64,000 nucleotides of DNA from Taenia hydatigena (GCA_036345935.2 JADWOT020000009.1:6157381-6221380), one strand, 5' to 3'; numbered from the stretch's first letter, positions 14,001 to 34,033 are shown. Numbers and translations: made by a program. The notes: a model not told the origin generated them from the sequence alone.

Positions 14001-17000
14001 AGTACCTCTCACGGCTCTCCGCAGACGTGGTGCTGAAGGCCAACAAAATGGTCGTTGTTACAATTCAAAAATCTCCTTCTCTCTGGTCCCTTCCACCCTC
14101 GCTTCGGTCACTGCTTTACAATTTGGTGGGTGTCTGCTTGTTTATCCAATTTAAGTTCCCCTTTCTAACCTACTAATCTGTCTATCCGTTAGATTCTACC
14201 CAGTGTCCAACACGCAGATTTGGCCATTCGTAATCAGGCGATTTTGGCGCTGGGTCTCTGTTGCACTCTAGATTTGGCTCTCACCAAGTCATATCTCTCG
14301 CTCTTCTACGAAGTATGTATGAATGTAAAGTTAGCTGGGGGATTGCTGTTTTACGTTCATCATCTTGTTGCGGTTCGATTCTGTTTAAGGCTGTTAAGCT
14401 TGACCATGCCACGGTACGTGTGACAGCTATCAATTGCATTATCGACGCGTTCGTCATTTTCGGTCTTCATCCTTTCCTGGAGGTGGCAGAGAAATTCGAT
14501 GAGGTCGATTTGGATATCGGTGGGTTGTTTTTGGTGTATTACCCTGTTAGGCAGTTGTAATTCAGTTATAATTCAGTGTGATTGAAATGCGTTTAGTTCA
14601 AACCTTTTCCCTATCACATTGCACATATTTCACTTCACGCATAATGTTTTATCCAGGGCCATTTCATTAGCCACAGTAATGATGAGGTCATTTAGAGCTC
14701 ATGTTTTTTTTTAAATGATCCGAGTGGTTGAAACAACCTGCATACGCACAAGGTCACATCGTTGTTGCGCCCTCTGTCGTTATTAAACTGACAATAGTTT
14801 GATCTGGTAGCTAAAAGTAGTTGAATTCATTGCTAAAATCGAACAGAAAGTCCTTAGCAGTGGTAGAATAACTTTTTATGATTAAATTGAATGGGCCAGT
14901 AGCATAGGCTCCCCTGAAAGTGAGCAGCAACAATAGCAGAGCATAAGAGGAGGATTTAGTTTTTTTGTAACGGATTTGACATTTACGTTCATGGCCCTTA
15001 TTCAAGTAAGCGGTTGGTTAAATCTCCCCTGAATTAACAATAAGCATGTCAGCTCCTTCCTTTCCCATCGCGCATTACGGTTCGAATTTTTTGAGAAAAT
15101 ATTCTACTTGCCTTCTAGGCGACCTTGTTTTACTGAAGAGCGGACGTTTCAGCTCTGGTGTCGTCAACACTACCGCTTCCGAAACTATCAGTCTTGCTCT
15201 TCGCTTACTGGCGCCTATGGTGGAACTCATTGATAGTGACGTGGGTCCTCCTTATCTCTAAAATAATGTCATAGCCTTACACATTTGATGGCAAGACCGA
15301 AAGTAATCCTATTGGTAAACATAAATTTATCGTGTTTGCTCCTACCTAAACCACTTTTGCGTGTTTAGTTGAGTACTCTGGACCCTGAATCGAAGGTATG
15401 TATGCCAAATTCAGGATGGTTAGGTAAATGGTTGCTTTTGACTTTTAATTTTATCCGTTCTTGTTGCGTGTTGAAAACTGACAAAATGGTGGCCATTTTG
15501 CTTAGGTCATCCACTGCAGATCAGTCCATTTGGTCGAGTTGCGGATTTGCGCCTGTTTTATTCTCCTTCATTGTTCCATTTTCTGAGTTTTCTAGCTACA
15601 AAGCATACAATTTTGGATAATTCAATTATCTAGATTGCGCTGCATGCGTCACAACCTGCGTCTTGGAATATTGCATTTAAGAATATGATGCTCCTCTAAC
15701 GGATTCATAATTGTGGTTAGCTCCTGCAGATCTCCTTCCCTCGTGGATGTGTAGTGTGAACGTTTTTTGAGCCCCAAGGAACGGCTTTGATCGTTATGAC
15801 TTCCTTTTTTCGACGGTATGCTGCTCATCTTGCACTTGCAGATTGGGAACAAACGTCGTTGTTTTAAATGCCACGTGATTTCGGTAACTATCAAATTTGG
15901 CACAATGCAATTGCGTTAAGCTTATTTTTTTTTATTATCTAGTTGTCCGTAACTAACTGCAACCTTTCATAGGCATTGCATTCATCATCAGTAAAAAAGC
16001 CCGCTTCAGGGTTTTTGTGTTTCAAAAGTGTTTACCACTTTGGGTCTTTTGACTCCTTCCCGTTTCATACGGGTGAAATTCTGATTATGCCTGTGTTGGA
16101 ACATTTTCCGAACTATGAAATTTTTCTGTGATGCATTAAATTTGTTTACAGTTTCCTTTTATCGGTCGTCTCTTAAATCTTGCTCACTTGACATGCTTAA
16201 TATCTGCCATCAGTACTATGGTGATCAGTAAAGTAACCGCCTCTTGATGAAAAAAATTGCCTCGAGTTTAATTAAGGTGCACCTTAACTGTACATTCTTG
16301 CAGTAAATCTACCATCATTATGCCAGGCTATTCCAAGCTAACCGAGTAGTCGATTTCAGCAACGCATCAAAGAAGTTGCTATAGTTGCTTCATTAATGAT
16401 AAGGTTTTGGATAATCTTGGAAACAAAATTACCACACGGTTCGCAAACCCTGAGATCTAAAAATTTGTGGAAGAAACAGCATTCATTTGCTCTGGGTAAG
16501 AAGAATGCTTTCTTATTGTTCCTTTATTGCATCACTGATAGAACGAAACACCATCGTTTTTCTAAGGTGGCAATGTTAACTGTTCGATTTTGATTAAAAT
16601 ACTTCTTTGGGATTGTCGCAAACATATGGCTGCAGTGGTGAACCGGCCTTTTTTGTGTACTTGTTGCACCAACCGCTTGCTTGCCTGACCTTGCGGAAAA
16701 TGGTGATTGTTTGTGAGCATGTAAACCACAATTTCTTGGTAAGATTGCCCGAACTTTAACCAGAAAGGACTGTTATATTGCAATCGTAAACTGCAACAAA
16801 AAGTGTTTCATTCCTTTTTCAATCAATCACTCGTCAAAGTGCACCCACAGTGAAGACCTCTCCCACTCGCTTCGCTTGCAAATTTGCAGAGACTTCTCGA
16901 GTTTCTCCTTTTGCTTACTTCCTCGCACACTCTTTAGGATGCAGATTTGCGCACAGTAGCGGGCGTAGGTGTAGCGAAGCTCTTCATCTTCGGCCGTCTC

Positions 17001-19285
17001 TTGTCGGGCCGACTGATCTCACGCCTACTGCTGCTCTGGTTCAACCCACAGACTGCGGAGTTGCCTACGCTGAGCCAGTCACTGGGAGTCTTCTTCACCG
17101 ACTTCGCTTGCTCCAGCCCTGAGCGACAGGCCTGTGTAGCCGACGCGGTCCTGCCCACACTGACTATCCTCGTGGCGGCGCCGGCCACATCAGCTCTCTC
17201 CGAAATTGACCCTGGTCTTGTTGTTGATCTTCTCGCTCGACTTACCGACGCCTCCTGCCTCTTCCCTAAGGTGCAGAGCAGAGTGGCCGCTGATGGCGGT
17301 GAGGATTATAAAAGTACCGTGAGTTTAGTTCACCTCAACCATAAGTACACAATTTTAGAAAGTTCACAGGCCTTCAGATGCGGTCCGACGCCTGAAGGGC
17401 AATGCAAAGTTTCGTCAATACACTATGCTACTCGTAGTAATTTTTTTTGCAGTCGAGCATTGTCTTAGTCTCTCTTAACATTTCCATTGAGGACCTGATT
17501 ACTATTTTTGTCTTTAGGGTAGTGCTTCTATGACCGTATGAAAAATCAAAGTCATGTGTTGTATTCTGATGGTGCCTAATCTCCCAAAGATTGTATGCCA
17601 TCTGGCGATAGCATTACCGGCGATTAATGTCCTTTTGGTAATAAAGCTTAGTCAAAATACCATCACAGCTGTATGCTTACACATTGCTGCGAACAGTATT
17701 TTCTTGGCAGTCTCGAGAAAGTTAGCTCTACTATCACTGGCAATGCTTGCAGGATAACCCCTGTCACGACGACCTGGCCATGCGCCTCAGTAATCGCGTC
17801 CTGAACGTCCCTCAGTCCGCTGAAGCTCGTCTTTACATCCGAGTACTCAGTCAGCTTCGGCTCTCGTTGCACAAGGCTCAGTTATACAAAGATCTCCTTC
17901 GCATGACAGATCTCATGTTCAAAGTAATCTTCTGTCCTATTTCATAATTGCTATTGCCTTCTTATTAATCAATTGATTTACACGTTTTATTGAAAAGCGG
18001 CTGGAAAATCCGGTGGGTTTTGATTGTTTCAATACTTATTGGTTCAAAGTTCATATTTGTATTTTTTTTGCTAATCAGGGCGTCATTTTTAACCGTTTGT
18101 CTATTACTCCTTCTGCCTTCTCGAAGAAAGTCGAGCGTAGTGCGTTTCTGAGTCTCCATCGCTTCAGGAAAAATATTCAGGCAAGCATATCTGCTTCGGG
18201 CCTGACGATGGAGGACTTCTTGTTGGAGAGTTCGGACGTTGAGGCGCAGGCGTCTGGTCCGTCTCTTTCACCTAGTACCGAGGATCGTCCGATCCTCCTG
18301 GAGTCCCCTGAGTCCTTAAAATTGAAATTAAAGGAAGGTGATGATTTCCCTCAAAGGACCTCGATAGCGCGAAATGAGGAGCTGAGGGGCACGATGGCTG
18401 GTCTGTCCTTCCATGGTAAAGACTTGGTGATCTATGTTGGAATAGCCAGGCAACAGCTCAGATAGGATTTGTTTTGCACTGCCTAATAATGCGATACGGA
18501 ACTTGCACAGGGAAGTGTCAGTAGAATTCAATAATTTTGGGAATCTCGTTGATTCGCCAGTGTGTTTCGACTTGAGACTAATGAAAGTGGATTGTTTAAC
18601 AATGGTACAATGTTTTGGTTAGGATATATCTATGTGCCGAACCATACCAGAACTAGGTTTTGATGAGCCGAATTTTCATGGTTTTTAGAAATTAATAGGA
18701 AAGTCAGAGTTATTTACACATCTAAACCGTATAGGTCCCTCATCGAAATCAAAAATTCTGGTGTTCTCCGACGATGAGAACAGCGAGGAAGAGGAAGGGG
18801 AAAGTGGAGGAATTGGAGTTTTAGAGACGGAAGGAGAAGGCGACGAAGCTGGGATGGTCCAGACTCGCCAGACCAGCTCGAAGCGGCTCACGAGCTCACG
18901 GATTCGCGTTTGTAAGACGCCTGCTACTACTACCGCTGCCCGCAATGTTCGTACCGCATCAAAGGTTAGTCCCGCATCATCTTCTGTTTTTTTGATCACA
19001 ACAATATCTGTGCTTCACAAGATGTACCAGATAGCAGAGGCTGTAGGTGTCTTGCTAGGGGTACGTAAATGCAAGCTGATCAGTTAGTCCATTTTCTGCC
19101 TTTGCATGAGTTGAAGCACATTCCTTTTGCGTTCAATATAGGCGGGGGTGGCAGTGGTGGCAGATAGGGAGGCGATGCCTCCGCCCCCTCCTAGCACGGC
19201 AAAAAGCAACGTCCGCAAGAAGTCGGAGGCCCTTCGATCGAATGTGCGCCGATCTTCTGCTTGTTCGTCGACGAGGAAAAAATGA
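8024..19285 (+). CDS. NCAPG: Condensin I complex subunit 3 (CAP-G), HEAT-repeat protein
   Basis: CAP-G is the HEAT-repeat subunit of condensin I that binds DNA and compacts mitotic chromosomes in the nucleus. Twenty exons can be joined: 8024-8137, 8338-8538, 9007-9111, 9972-10281, 10356-10560, 10718-10957, 11038-11138, 11729-11958, 12331-12570, 12650-12816, 13813-14125, 14193-14312, 14390-14519, 15119-15240, 15369-15395, 16938-17318, 17753-17923, 18079-18415 (or 18337), 18699-18964, 19142-19285. Phases agree throughout, giving about 1307 codons against roughly 1015 in human. Recognisable blocks are IRVQAALGLARLQNP, DVRRAALAAIVL, AVRKTAYNILAQ, LAIRNQAILALGLCC, LLLWFNP and SLGVFFTDFAC. An acidic run of ten Glu is at about residues 676-685 and a Lys/Arg-rich tail ends the protein. 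The start follows a splice-like AG closely, so an upstream 5' exon is possible. Oddities: a GC-AG intron, a 27-nt exon, and a TAG formed at the exon 6/7 junction as drawn. Confidence 0.92.
12571..12649 (+). other. GC-AG intron within CAP-G
   Basis: The reading frame and family similarity require joining ...TYLRIK to VAELKVKLNEL. The donor at that point reads AAG|GCAAGG, the classic consensus for the minor GC-AG intron class, and the acceptor is a pyrimidine-rich TTTTTGTAG. Using the downstream GT at 12599 instead would be out of phase with the next exon. The intron is 79 nt long. Confidence 0.8.
15369..15395 (+). other. 27-nt micro-exon of CAP-G
   Basis: The exon encodes only nine residues (LSTLDPESK). 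It is supported by a TTTAG acceptor, a GGTATG donor, phase 0 at both ends, and its place between the exons that end ELIDSD and begin DADLRTVAG. Its skipping would keep the frame. Confidence 0.7.
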
Positions 19286-19365
19286 TAAATGGTCACTTAT
19301 GACCTGGACACCATTTGCGTCTTCCCATCTCCCACCATCACTGTTGTGGTGTCTTATCCCTTTTG

Positions 19366-19400
19366 TTATATACATACATATATATATATATATATACATA
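19366..19400. repeat. TA/CATA microsatellite
   Basis: An uninterrupted TATA-rich tract with CATA units follows the CAP-G stop codon by about 80 bases. Confidence 0.9.
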
Positions 19401-21828
19401 AATTTATACCGTAATCTCTTACATCTGTGCATTTTCGACCTCGCATAATTCGAAAAAATGGTCATAGCTATGAAGATAATGCTGGTACGGTTTTCTGTGT
19501 TGACGGTAATTTTTTGATGGTAGTTGATAGTAGAGGAACCTGAGGGGTGAGAGAACAAAATGCTGTCAATATGCTTGTCGTCAGCGTAACATCCATGTGA
19601 TGGCGACCTTTTCGGAGATTTACGTCTTAAATGTGGGCTCGGCGTCTCATTGGAACGGTAAAGTGTGTGGCTTCCGGTGGGTGAGGTGCAGCAGGCTTAT
19701 GATCAGTGGTTCAAAGGAGGCGGGGTAGATATTCCATGGTGGTGGATTTATTGATGAAGTGGTACTGCTGTGTGCTGATTGAATGCTTCATCGAAAGTAT
19801 GGAGGATTAATATGTTTGAAGAAAACAAGGTCAGCATTCATTCTGATCAGGATGAGTGCGAGGGAGTAGCCTTCGAGCTTTTCCATTTGATGCAGGAAAG
19901 AACGTAAGGCTTTAGTCTATTTCCACTCTCCTGTGGTATGTCTGTTTGTATTGGGTCTTAAAATAGGCGCATAAGAGTTGGATGTGGAAAAAGTGCTTGA
20001 ATGTGTAACCCTGTATGGTAGATAATGCCATCACCGTCCAATTTTTTGCGGTGCAACCATGCTATACATTTACGAAGTTGGGTTCCAGGACCCGCCGCGG
20101 ATCGGTAGGAATCTCGAGTGTGGTGTAAGTTACTAAAGGTCCAAAATAAGTGCGTACTTTTAGGATGTAATGCCCAAACAAGACCCAATTCATTCTCCCA
20201 AACCACTTTAATTCCACTTAAAATTTAGCTAAACACATTGCCCTTAAAAATGAATTGTTGACGCAGAAATGCAGCACAGCATCGCCTAGTGGCTGGTTGT
20301 CACACTAGCTTATTACCAATGGTGCCCCAGCGGTATGCCAATTCATTCATTGACTGCCGTACTCTTTGGTGCCCACGTTGAGGCCAGACCAAGTAACAAA
20401 TGGTACTGTAGACTCTATGCCTGATGTTCCCTTGCAATTTTTGGAAAGGTGAAGGTAAATTTCATACGTCACGGAAGCCACATAACGGAGACAAAACTAA
20501 ATGAAGTACAAGAGATGCGTACCGTACGTCGAGGGTACAGAAAAACCGAACAAATCGAGCTTCGTCGATCTCTCATGACATGTCATTTCCAAATGGGAGG
20601 AAACATTCTTCAAGGTCAGCATCATACAGCACATTATTGTGGAGTAATTTGATATTCTGGTGGACCTATGCAGGCATTTCAGTCTTCACAGCTTGTGCTT
20701 TGGGTTTCTAGCACGGACTTTGGGCTGTGCTAGTAGCCTCTCGATTCCTACGTGTATGAGCAGTGCATGCTCTTCAACAGTACCTTGCCTTGTGAGGACA
20801 AAGGAAGACTCGGAGCGTTACAAGTGCCCTAGGTGGAATGGTCAAGAGGACAGCCTGCTTACGTCTGTTGAGAGTGCGATGTTTACGCTTGCTTTTAAAC
20901 ATCCAAGGTAAAAATACCTTAAAATGCGAACACTACATTGCCAAAGTAGGTAGGAGGGCTCCACGCTTACTGCAAATCTATTTATATAACACCTTGTCTT
21001 CACAGAAGAAAATACGGTCATAGGCAACACTTGAGACGAGTACATGGAGGTGGCACCGCAAATTAAAAGACAATAATTAAATTAATCACAAACGTTACAG
21101 CAATACTACTTAAAGGCGATGTTCGAGATTTCCATTATTTTTAAAAGGAAAACAGATCCACAGACCGGTTGCAATACCAATTTTGTTTTAAATCTGCCTT
21201 TTAGGCAGGAAGCAGGAGAACAATGCGGGGAGGAGATGAACGAGTAATGCATTACACCAGTAACAGATGCGCCTCCTTTTGCCAATCAAGCAAACGCTTA
21301 ACACAAAATGCCACTACCACCTTCTCAATTCTATTTTTCAAAAATTACTCATCTTCACTGTACTCGTAGTGATGGAATAGTTTTTAACTGCCTGTTCATC
21401 TACACGGATGGACAATTTGGTCTCCGCAGGTTGCATCTCCACCATGCCAAGGCATGGCTTTCGGACCATGCGACTAGCCTCCCAGCTTTTCCGTACGTCA
21501 AGAATATAAATTACTTTGGCTCGTTGCATATGAGGGCTTTAGCTATGACTCAGGGTGGCATAAAACTCAAAATGTGCTGATGTCTACAATGGGATTCAAT
21601 GCCTCAACGTCACCGAAGAGGGGCATTTGTCGTGAAAGAAACAAATCTGTCAAGACTTCAAAAAAAGGCAGTTACTACGGTTTCGTGCTTTATAAGAGTG
21701 CTTAGAAACTAGTTAAACGATATTAGACATAAAACACATAAAAATTTGTTATGGAGGTTTCTAAGACACCTTCATGAACATGTTAACTGCATAAAAGCGT
21801 ATTACAATCGCTACAAGTTGACTGAAAC

Positions 21829-22220
21829 TTGGATGGGTAGGTGGATAGATGGACAGATGAATGGTTAGCACTGAAACGAAATCAAATAGGCGAGGATGGC
21901 TGGGTGTGAAGCATTAGCCTCGGAGGACCGTTGCGAACCCAACCGCTGACTTGATGGCTCCACTCCTAGGCCGACCTCCTTACGACTGGCGACTGGCAAG
22001 CAAGGTGCTCTCTTTGTAGAGCACAATGCTGTTTACAGGTAGAACAAAGCTTCGGCCACATCAGAGTCGTCGAGCTGCATCGTTGACATTGGAATCAAAT
22101 GCTTCCTACTACGCAAGAGAACTCAATGACCAGCGTTGCTGTTTTGCAAGTGGTTTTTTTCAAACACTCACTAAGTCGCGACGGCCAGTCTGGGAGGTTG
22201 GCCAGGGCAAATACAAGGAA
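21829..22220. repeat. Recent dispersed repeat, copy A
   Basis: The body from about 21861 to 22220 matches 46532-46890 with roughly a dozen differences in 360 bases, and a core of about 170 bases is identical. Both copies are preceded by a tetranucleotide tract; here it is degenerate (GGTA/GATG-like, about 21829-21860). A perfect 7-bp hairpin, GTGCTCT with loop CTTTGT and AGAGCAC, is at 22005-22024. The only open frames are short and shared because of identity. On the minus strand the element would end in a tetranucleotide tail, as many non-LTR elements and SINEs do. The family is unidentified. Confidence 0.8.
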
Positions 22221-25200
22221 CAACGCCCAAATGAGATCAGTGCGATATGGTGACTCGGTAGTTTTTAACCTTGTATCCAAGTGCGTGGGCATCGCAGTCT
22301 CTACTCTGTAGTATGACCAACAATTGATGCTAGTAACCTCCCAACTCTTCTATACTTTATTTATGCATTCGTTCCATACTAATTTCGGTGATGACGCGGA
22401 CTGCGTCAGTGTAGTTTTACAGAAAATGAGTGGTGAGTGGTTTTTTAAGTGGACTTTGGCAAACATTAGCAGTTAATATTGGTTCCTGCCTTTGTATGCC
22501 GGATGATTATCCGAGAATTATTACCGTATTTAATAATGTATTCTCTTCTATGCCTTGTGCGCCGCAATGTGATGTGGAAGTTGGCATCCTGTGGCCATCG
22601 AGTTTTCTACCAAATAAGCTTCTTTTCATAACCATTGGTGTATTAGTGCGTGATTGTAATTTTCGACTGGTTGCAGCTGTAATTCACCTCCATAAATGCT
22701 CTTCTCGTTACGAGCCAATAAGAGCTGTCTGGCTCAGTGTGGAAATGCACCACGTCCTTCTCCCTTCATCAGTGCCACCAAGTAAAAGGCGTTTTATGAA
22801 CAATGGGTGTGCTGTGAATGGTCGAGGAATGATTAAAAGCCTATATTTAGAGTTACCTTGCATGTTACAAACCTAAACCTATTCGTTATACGGTATGAAT
22901 AGGGATGCCTCATTTTTAGGGTTAACGCGGAGAGCGATGCATAACCGAGAGGTTCAGACAGAGGAAAATGGAAGTTTGGGATGTGCAACGGTCGAATTGA
23001 TCACATCATTTCTTTTTAATTTCGAATGAGTTTCTTTTTGAAATAGTTGCCGACTCCAAAATTATTTTATACAGGGCACATTATACGTCCATGCGTATGT
23101 GGAGACCACCTATAATTCGGATGGGTTATATTCTACAGTAAAAAGAGAATTTTTTAATCATTTTCAGTGCTCCAACAATTTTTGAACTAGTTTGGCTGCC
23201 CAAGACTATCGGCTTTGGTGGTACTTTCCAAAGTAACTATGTGAGTGAGGATTTTTAATTATGCCTACTTTTTCCTTCAAGGAACTGCCGTGGTTGGTGC
23301 ATACATAATCAGTTGGCTGGACATAATAAAGAGAAAAGGGGGTAATGGAATTTCGTAGGACAATATGTACTCGTAATGCAGGGAATGAGATGACCAACAG
23401 AGTCAGGAGCTGGAACTAATTCCTTTTATTTACACAAGTCAGTCAGTTGGCTTCCTAAGCTTCAAACTTACATGGGTGCAGAACAAACTCAGTCTTCCAT
23501 TGCTTGGTTCAAATTTATTATTCCAGCTACCTAGATCATCGTCCACCCATTCAGTTGATAGCCCTCCCTAAGATACCCTGATAAATAAAGTGTGAGCAAC
23601 GATGCTCACGATTTTACCCTACCATTTATAACAAAATGACTATGTCCAACGATATGGCCAAGATGGCGCGAAATGGAGTGAGATAAGGAGGGGTGCATAA
23701 ACAAAAAAGCGGCTGTGACCAGATTTGGTGATATGTGACTGCAGTCTAGCGACTTGGAGTTCAGGTGATGGAGGTTTATGTGAATGTGGCGAAATCGGTC
23801 TACCACCTGGTCTACCAGAAACGCGCATGGATCAACTGTAATTATGCCTGAGTCGGAATTCTCGATAGCGGTGCTTGGCGGTGGCAGCAAGTTCTCCTAG
23901 GAACCGCCTGTGATGTTGTTATGGCACTGCATGGTTACTGGATCCGACCCACGGGTGAAATCACTTAATGCAACCGGCATCATCCCTCAACGCATTTTCA
24001 GCTATATCCACTCCGCTAAAATAGAAGCTTACGCATTCAGTTACCTACACATAAGACCCCAAATGGCCTACCGCTTCATCTCATATGGTATCAACTAAGC
24101 GGTCTCAAAGGGAACTAACCATCTCAACATTGCTGTTATTTTCATTTTCATGAGATGCCATTTAGTTGTAATTTCCAGGTTAACGCAATCAGTGGATCAC
24201 ATGCGCTTTTGCCTATTTGTTAGCCATCATCATAACAACACTCGCCAACTTTAATGCTGCCGTCATCTCGTCTAAATGTGTTGATGCGGTTTCACAACAA
24301 TTGTTCTGCCACCCTCAATCACCCACAACCTCGCGGGGTCAACGGGAAATTCATCTGAAGACGTATCTTTGACCTTGGAGATACATACTCGGCTTTGGTA
24401 TAATGGTTCAACTCAATCAGTAACTATGTGTTGATCATCACTCCACCACACCCTTTGGACGTATCTGCACGCACAGATCGTTTGGAGGAGATCAACACGC
24501 TTCAACAGCTGGCAATCCATATGTATGCATGCATGTAAACGCAGCCTCTACACCGTCCTCCCAACACGGCACACACTTTGAATGGATAACGCCTTTACCA
24601 AAAGCCTTGGACGCCTCTCCTTCTCTTTCTCTGGTCGCCCACTGTAAAGCTGAAACAGCTACCTCATTCGCTGATGTTATAAACCGTCTACTAGAGCTCC
24701 AGGTGAAATAATAAGCGATCATGGGGAAAGTGCAACACTTTGTTGTTGAGTGTTAAGAATCCGGTTAGACTGCTTTACAAAGCCTGTTTCCAAAATCATC
24801 GTGCCGAAATACGTACATTTTAAGTTCACCCAAAAGCGAAGACAGCTACGGAAGTAAATTATATCCCTTCCGCAAAAGTTCAGAAAAGGATAGAAAACTA
24901 ACTGTGCATCGAACTGTGATTAAAACCCTCTCCATTTTACTGCTACACGCGCTGGAGTTCGCGACTGTCCACTTTGTCTCCTATTAACTACCGACCATCA
25001 TCCCACCATACCTACCCTCCATCGCATCCTAGTCCACGCTACTGGTTACATGGCCGTTAAAATGTGACAAAAGAAACGCCCTACCTCCAGCAGTAAAAAG
25101 CAACGCTCAAACGTGACCCAAGGTACCCAACACAGTGATTTCAACTAAAATTATTACAATTCCTTACCTAAACACAGCTAAGTATTTTGAAAAATCATGG

Positions 25201-25748
25201 ATTAATTCGTAAGCCCAAAAATCATTAAGCGTAGGCTAGATAAATACTGCAAACCATTATCCTAGGAGTAAATGGTAACTGTTCTTGTTACAGCTGTGCA
25301 TTTGATAGTGTCCAATTTGCTAAGCATTACGACCTACAACAAGCTGGAGTCACGTAGGCGCAAAAGGATTTGATTGAAATTGGATAGGTGATGCGGATTC
25401 TGCATGTTCCGACAGCTGGGTCTATATTGCTAGACTTCGAAACAACGATCACGTGCCCCCATGATTTGGATTCACACGCAGCCATGGCTTTCCATGCAGA
25501 GAGTCTGTGAATGGGGGGCCATTCGCAATCTGGGACACTGTGGAACCATAGGCTACTTTAGGATAAGAACTTTCAGTTGTTCCAACTTTTCCTGGTGCAA
25601 AAACTTATTTGTATATCTTTAAAACGCATATTCGTCAAAAATAATTAAATTAGTTTAACAAGCTAAGGTTATGTTAGTTCAAATTATTGGCTTGTTTGAA
25701 CTTTTCAACGAAAGTCCGCTTCAGACGATTCAAATTGGCTTCGCCTGA

Positions 25749-31689
<5,941 letters not shown>

Positions 31690-31910
31690 CCCTATTCTTT
31701 ACCCTCAGCTCCCTCTCTCTAGACTCGTCTCCCTATACATAGCCCGCATCCCTCCCTCCACTGAGCGTGTCACCCAATATCGTGATGGTTTCACCGGCAT
31801 CTGTCCCTCCCTTCCCTCGTCCCTCTTATTCTTTTACTTTCGTGCTTATGATTATGCTCTCTCTTTTTTCCTCCGACGAACGAAGGTGTGCTGTCTTACA
31901 TGTGTATGCA

Positions 31911-31933
31911 TGTGTGTGTGTGTGTGTGTGTGT
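31911..31933. repeat. TG microsatellite
   Basis: About eleven uninterrupted TG units, roughly 220 bases after the Rab14 stop codon and probably in its 3' untranslated region. Confidence 0.9.
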
Positions 31934-34027
31934 AATAATTGGTGGTTTCAAAGATGCACTTCCACTGTGAGAGACTGATCCTCAATTGACTTTCATGCGA
32001 AATCTAAATTAAGCCAAGCCTCTATCGGGAGTTCGCGTCAAAGAAGCTGAAGTTCTAGCAAACTCGCTCAGTTCACGGCTTTAGGGCGCCAGAACAAAAG
32101 TGGTGGTCGTTCTGATCGTATCTTAGTGCGTTTTGGATTCCATTATAGTCCAATATACTAATCCATATGCGGCCATGGTGTCTAAATAATTTCTGGCAGG
32201 CTAAGCTCCCCATTCCTATACTTAATCTTGTAAATCAATAGCACAATCCTGGTTTAGTTTGGAAGTTGTTCGAAAACACTGGCAACTAGAATGACTAAGA
32301 ACGATGCAGGGAGTCGGCACAGCAAACTTGGGTGTGGGGGCATCATGGTGTGAAATGCTAGGCTATCCCACAAGTAGTTGAGCACATCGCGACAGGGTGG
32401 GGCGTTTTTCCTTGCGTTGGCATTTTCAGCTAAACTTCTACCTCATATTTACTCACTTCAAAACGGCCTTTAACTAGAGAGGATAAGCGAGGATCAAAGC
32501 CTGGAATGTGTCTGGTGTTTCTCTTGTCATGTAGGGTATGATTGCTAACATGAATGCTGCGCAGAAAGAGATTCACCAATAAATAGTGGGCAGATATTTC
32601 ACATCTCGACGCAGTCCTCATGTGTAGGATTTTCTGGTAATGCTAAGATTACTCCCAACGGATCTACTCTATTGCATCAGTCCATGAGGTAAGCTAACAA
32701 CCAGTCCCGACTCAATGGAGGAAATGGATGCCGGTTGCTTGGAGGCATATTCGATGGGTACGAGCCCTGGAATCTCTTTGGAGTTGTCTATTTAACTATC
32801 ACTTTCTCCCTTGGTAAAGATGTCTTTGAGAAAAGTTTTTAGTCCCATAGGTGACTTAATTATTTTGTCAAAAAATCAGAACTCTCTTCTTGGGTCGCCT
32901 TGAGTGATACACCGGAAGGTATTCCGGTTTTTACTAACTAATCTCTCAGGAGGAATCCGTAGGTATAAATCTACACCAGCAAAAGAGACGGCAATCTCGT
33001 TTGCTGAAATTTGTTTCGGGAATTGTGCTACGGTTTTACTTCTCTTGGAAGTGTGAGCTTTTGCGCAGTGGTTGCGGTACTTACTATAATATTTGCTTAC
33101 CATTTCGTCCTACACCGGCTGGGGGTCTGGCGGTAGAAGCCGCCGTTGCTGGGTTTTCCAATCTGCGTCTGTACATGTGGATCAGACGTCCGTGCCAAGC
33201 GCGGTCTTGAGATGGGGGCCATGTCGGGGAGCTGTGGCTTCCGGATCGTCTGAGAGAGGGTGCACTGGGCCAAGGGAAACCCAGCAGCCAGTAGTCCCCA
33301 CGTGGTGTAACGGTGGAAAATTGTGCCTGTGAATAGTGGGTGCATGGTAGTCCAGAGGGCGTGTGGCGACCTCCACCTTCAGTGGCCAATCTGATCAAAC
33401 TAGCTACTCCACCTCCCCGTTCTCCCAACCATATGCTCCTTGCCCTTTATAACCTTTTTACCGAGCATCATTTAGTAGTAAAATCGCCGTTATGTAGCAA
33501 GTGGTGGTTAATATGAACTCTAAATCCCGGTAGTGCAAGGATCCTGTACTAACTTAATTTTGACCGCAAGAGTTGAGGGTGAGCACAACAGATCAACAGC
33601 GTCCCTTGCGCCCACGTCTTCTCAGTACCTGTTGTTACGACCTACTCAGGCCTTAGTAGTCCTGAAGGCAAGTTAGGTACATCGTTTTAGGTCCTGACAG
33701 CTGGCGACTTAGGCAACAATTTACCCTTATGTCACTTCAATAAATTGGTCTTGATTGTTCACCTTCATCAGTTTTTTTGGCGTTCGTTTATAAGGATGAG
33801 CCTTCGTTTCGTCCTGCGTTTTCGCGGAGGTCATCACTGTTAAAACTGGGATAAATCAGCCATACGACCGACGGTCATTTTTGGGATGCTTCACATTCAC
33901 GGTTACAAAGACGGTTAAACCTAGAAGGCTGCGCCAACCTAAAGTTTGTAGCACTTTCGTCCCTACTTTATCACAGTTCGGTCCCGTAAAAGGGCACCAC
34001 TAGTTGTAGCCTCATTGCTCTTTCGAT

Positions 34028-34033
34028 TTTATT
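34028..34033 (-). terminator. Candidate poly(A) signal of the coiled-coil gene
   Basis: The minus strand reads AATAAA about 165 bases past the TAA stop codon of the coiled-coil gene. No other copy lies nearer. Confidence 0.4.

Noticed and set aside
22430..22876. 148-codon open frame on the plus strand
   Set aside because: It begins with GTG, not ATG, has no splice context, no recognisable motif and AT-rich random-like composition. One or two frames of this length are expected by chance in 64 kb on both strands.
24492..24722. Possible transposon integrase fragment
   Set aside because: A short stretch with a W-x-x-P-L-P pattern on the plus strand recalled retroelement integrase, but no catalytic motif or neighbouring reverse transcriptase could be found.
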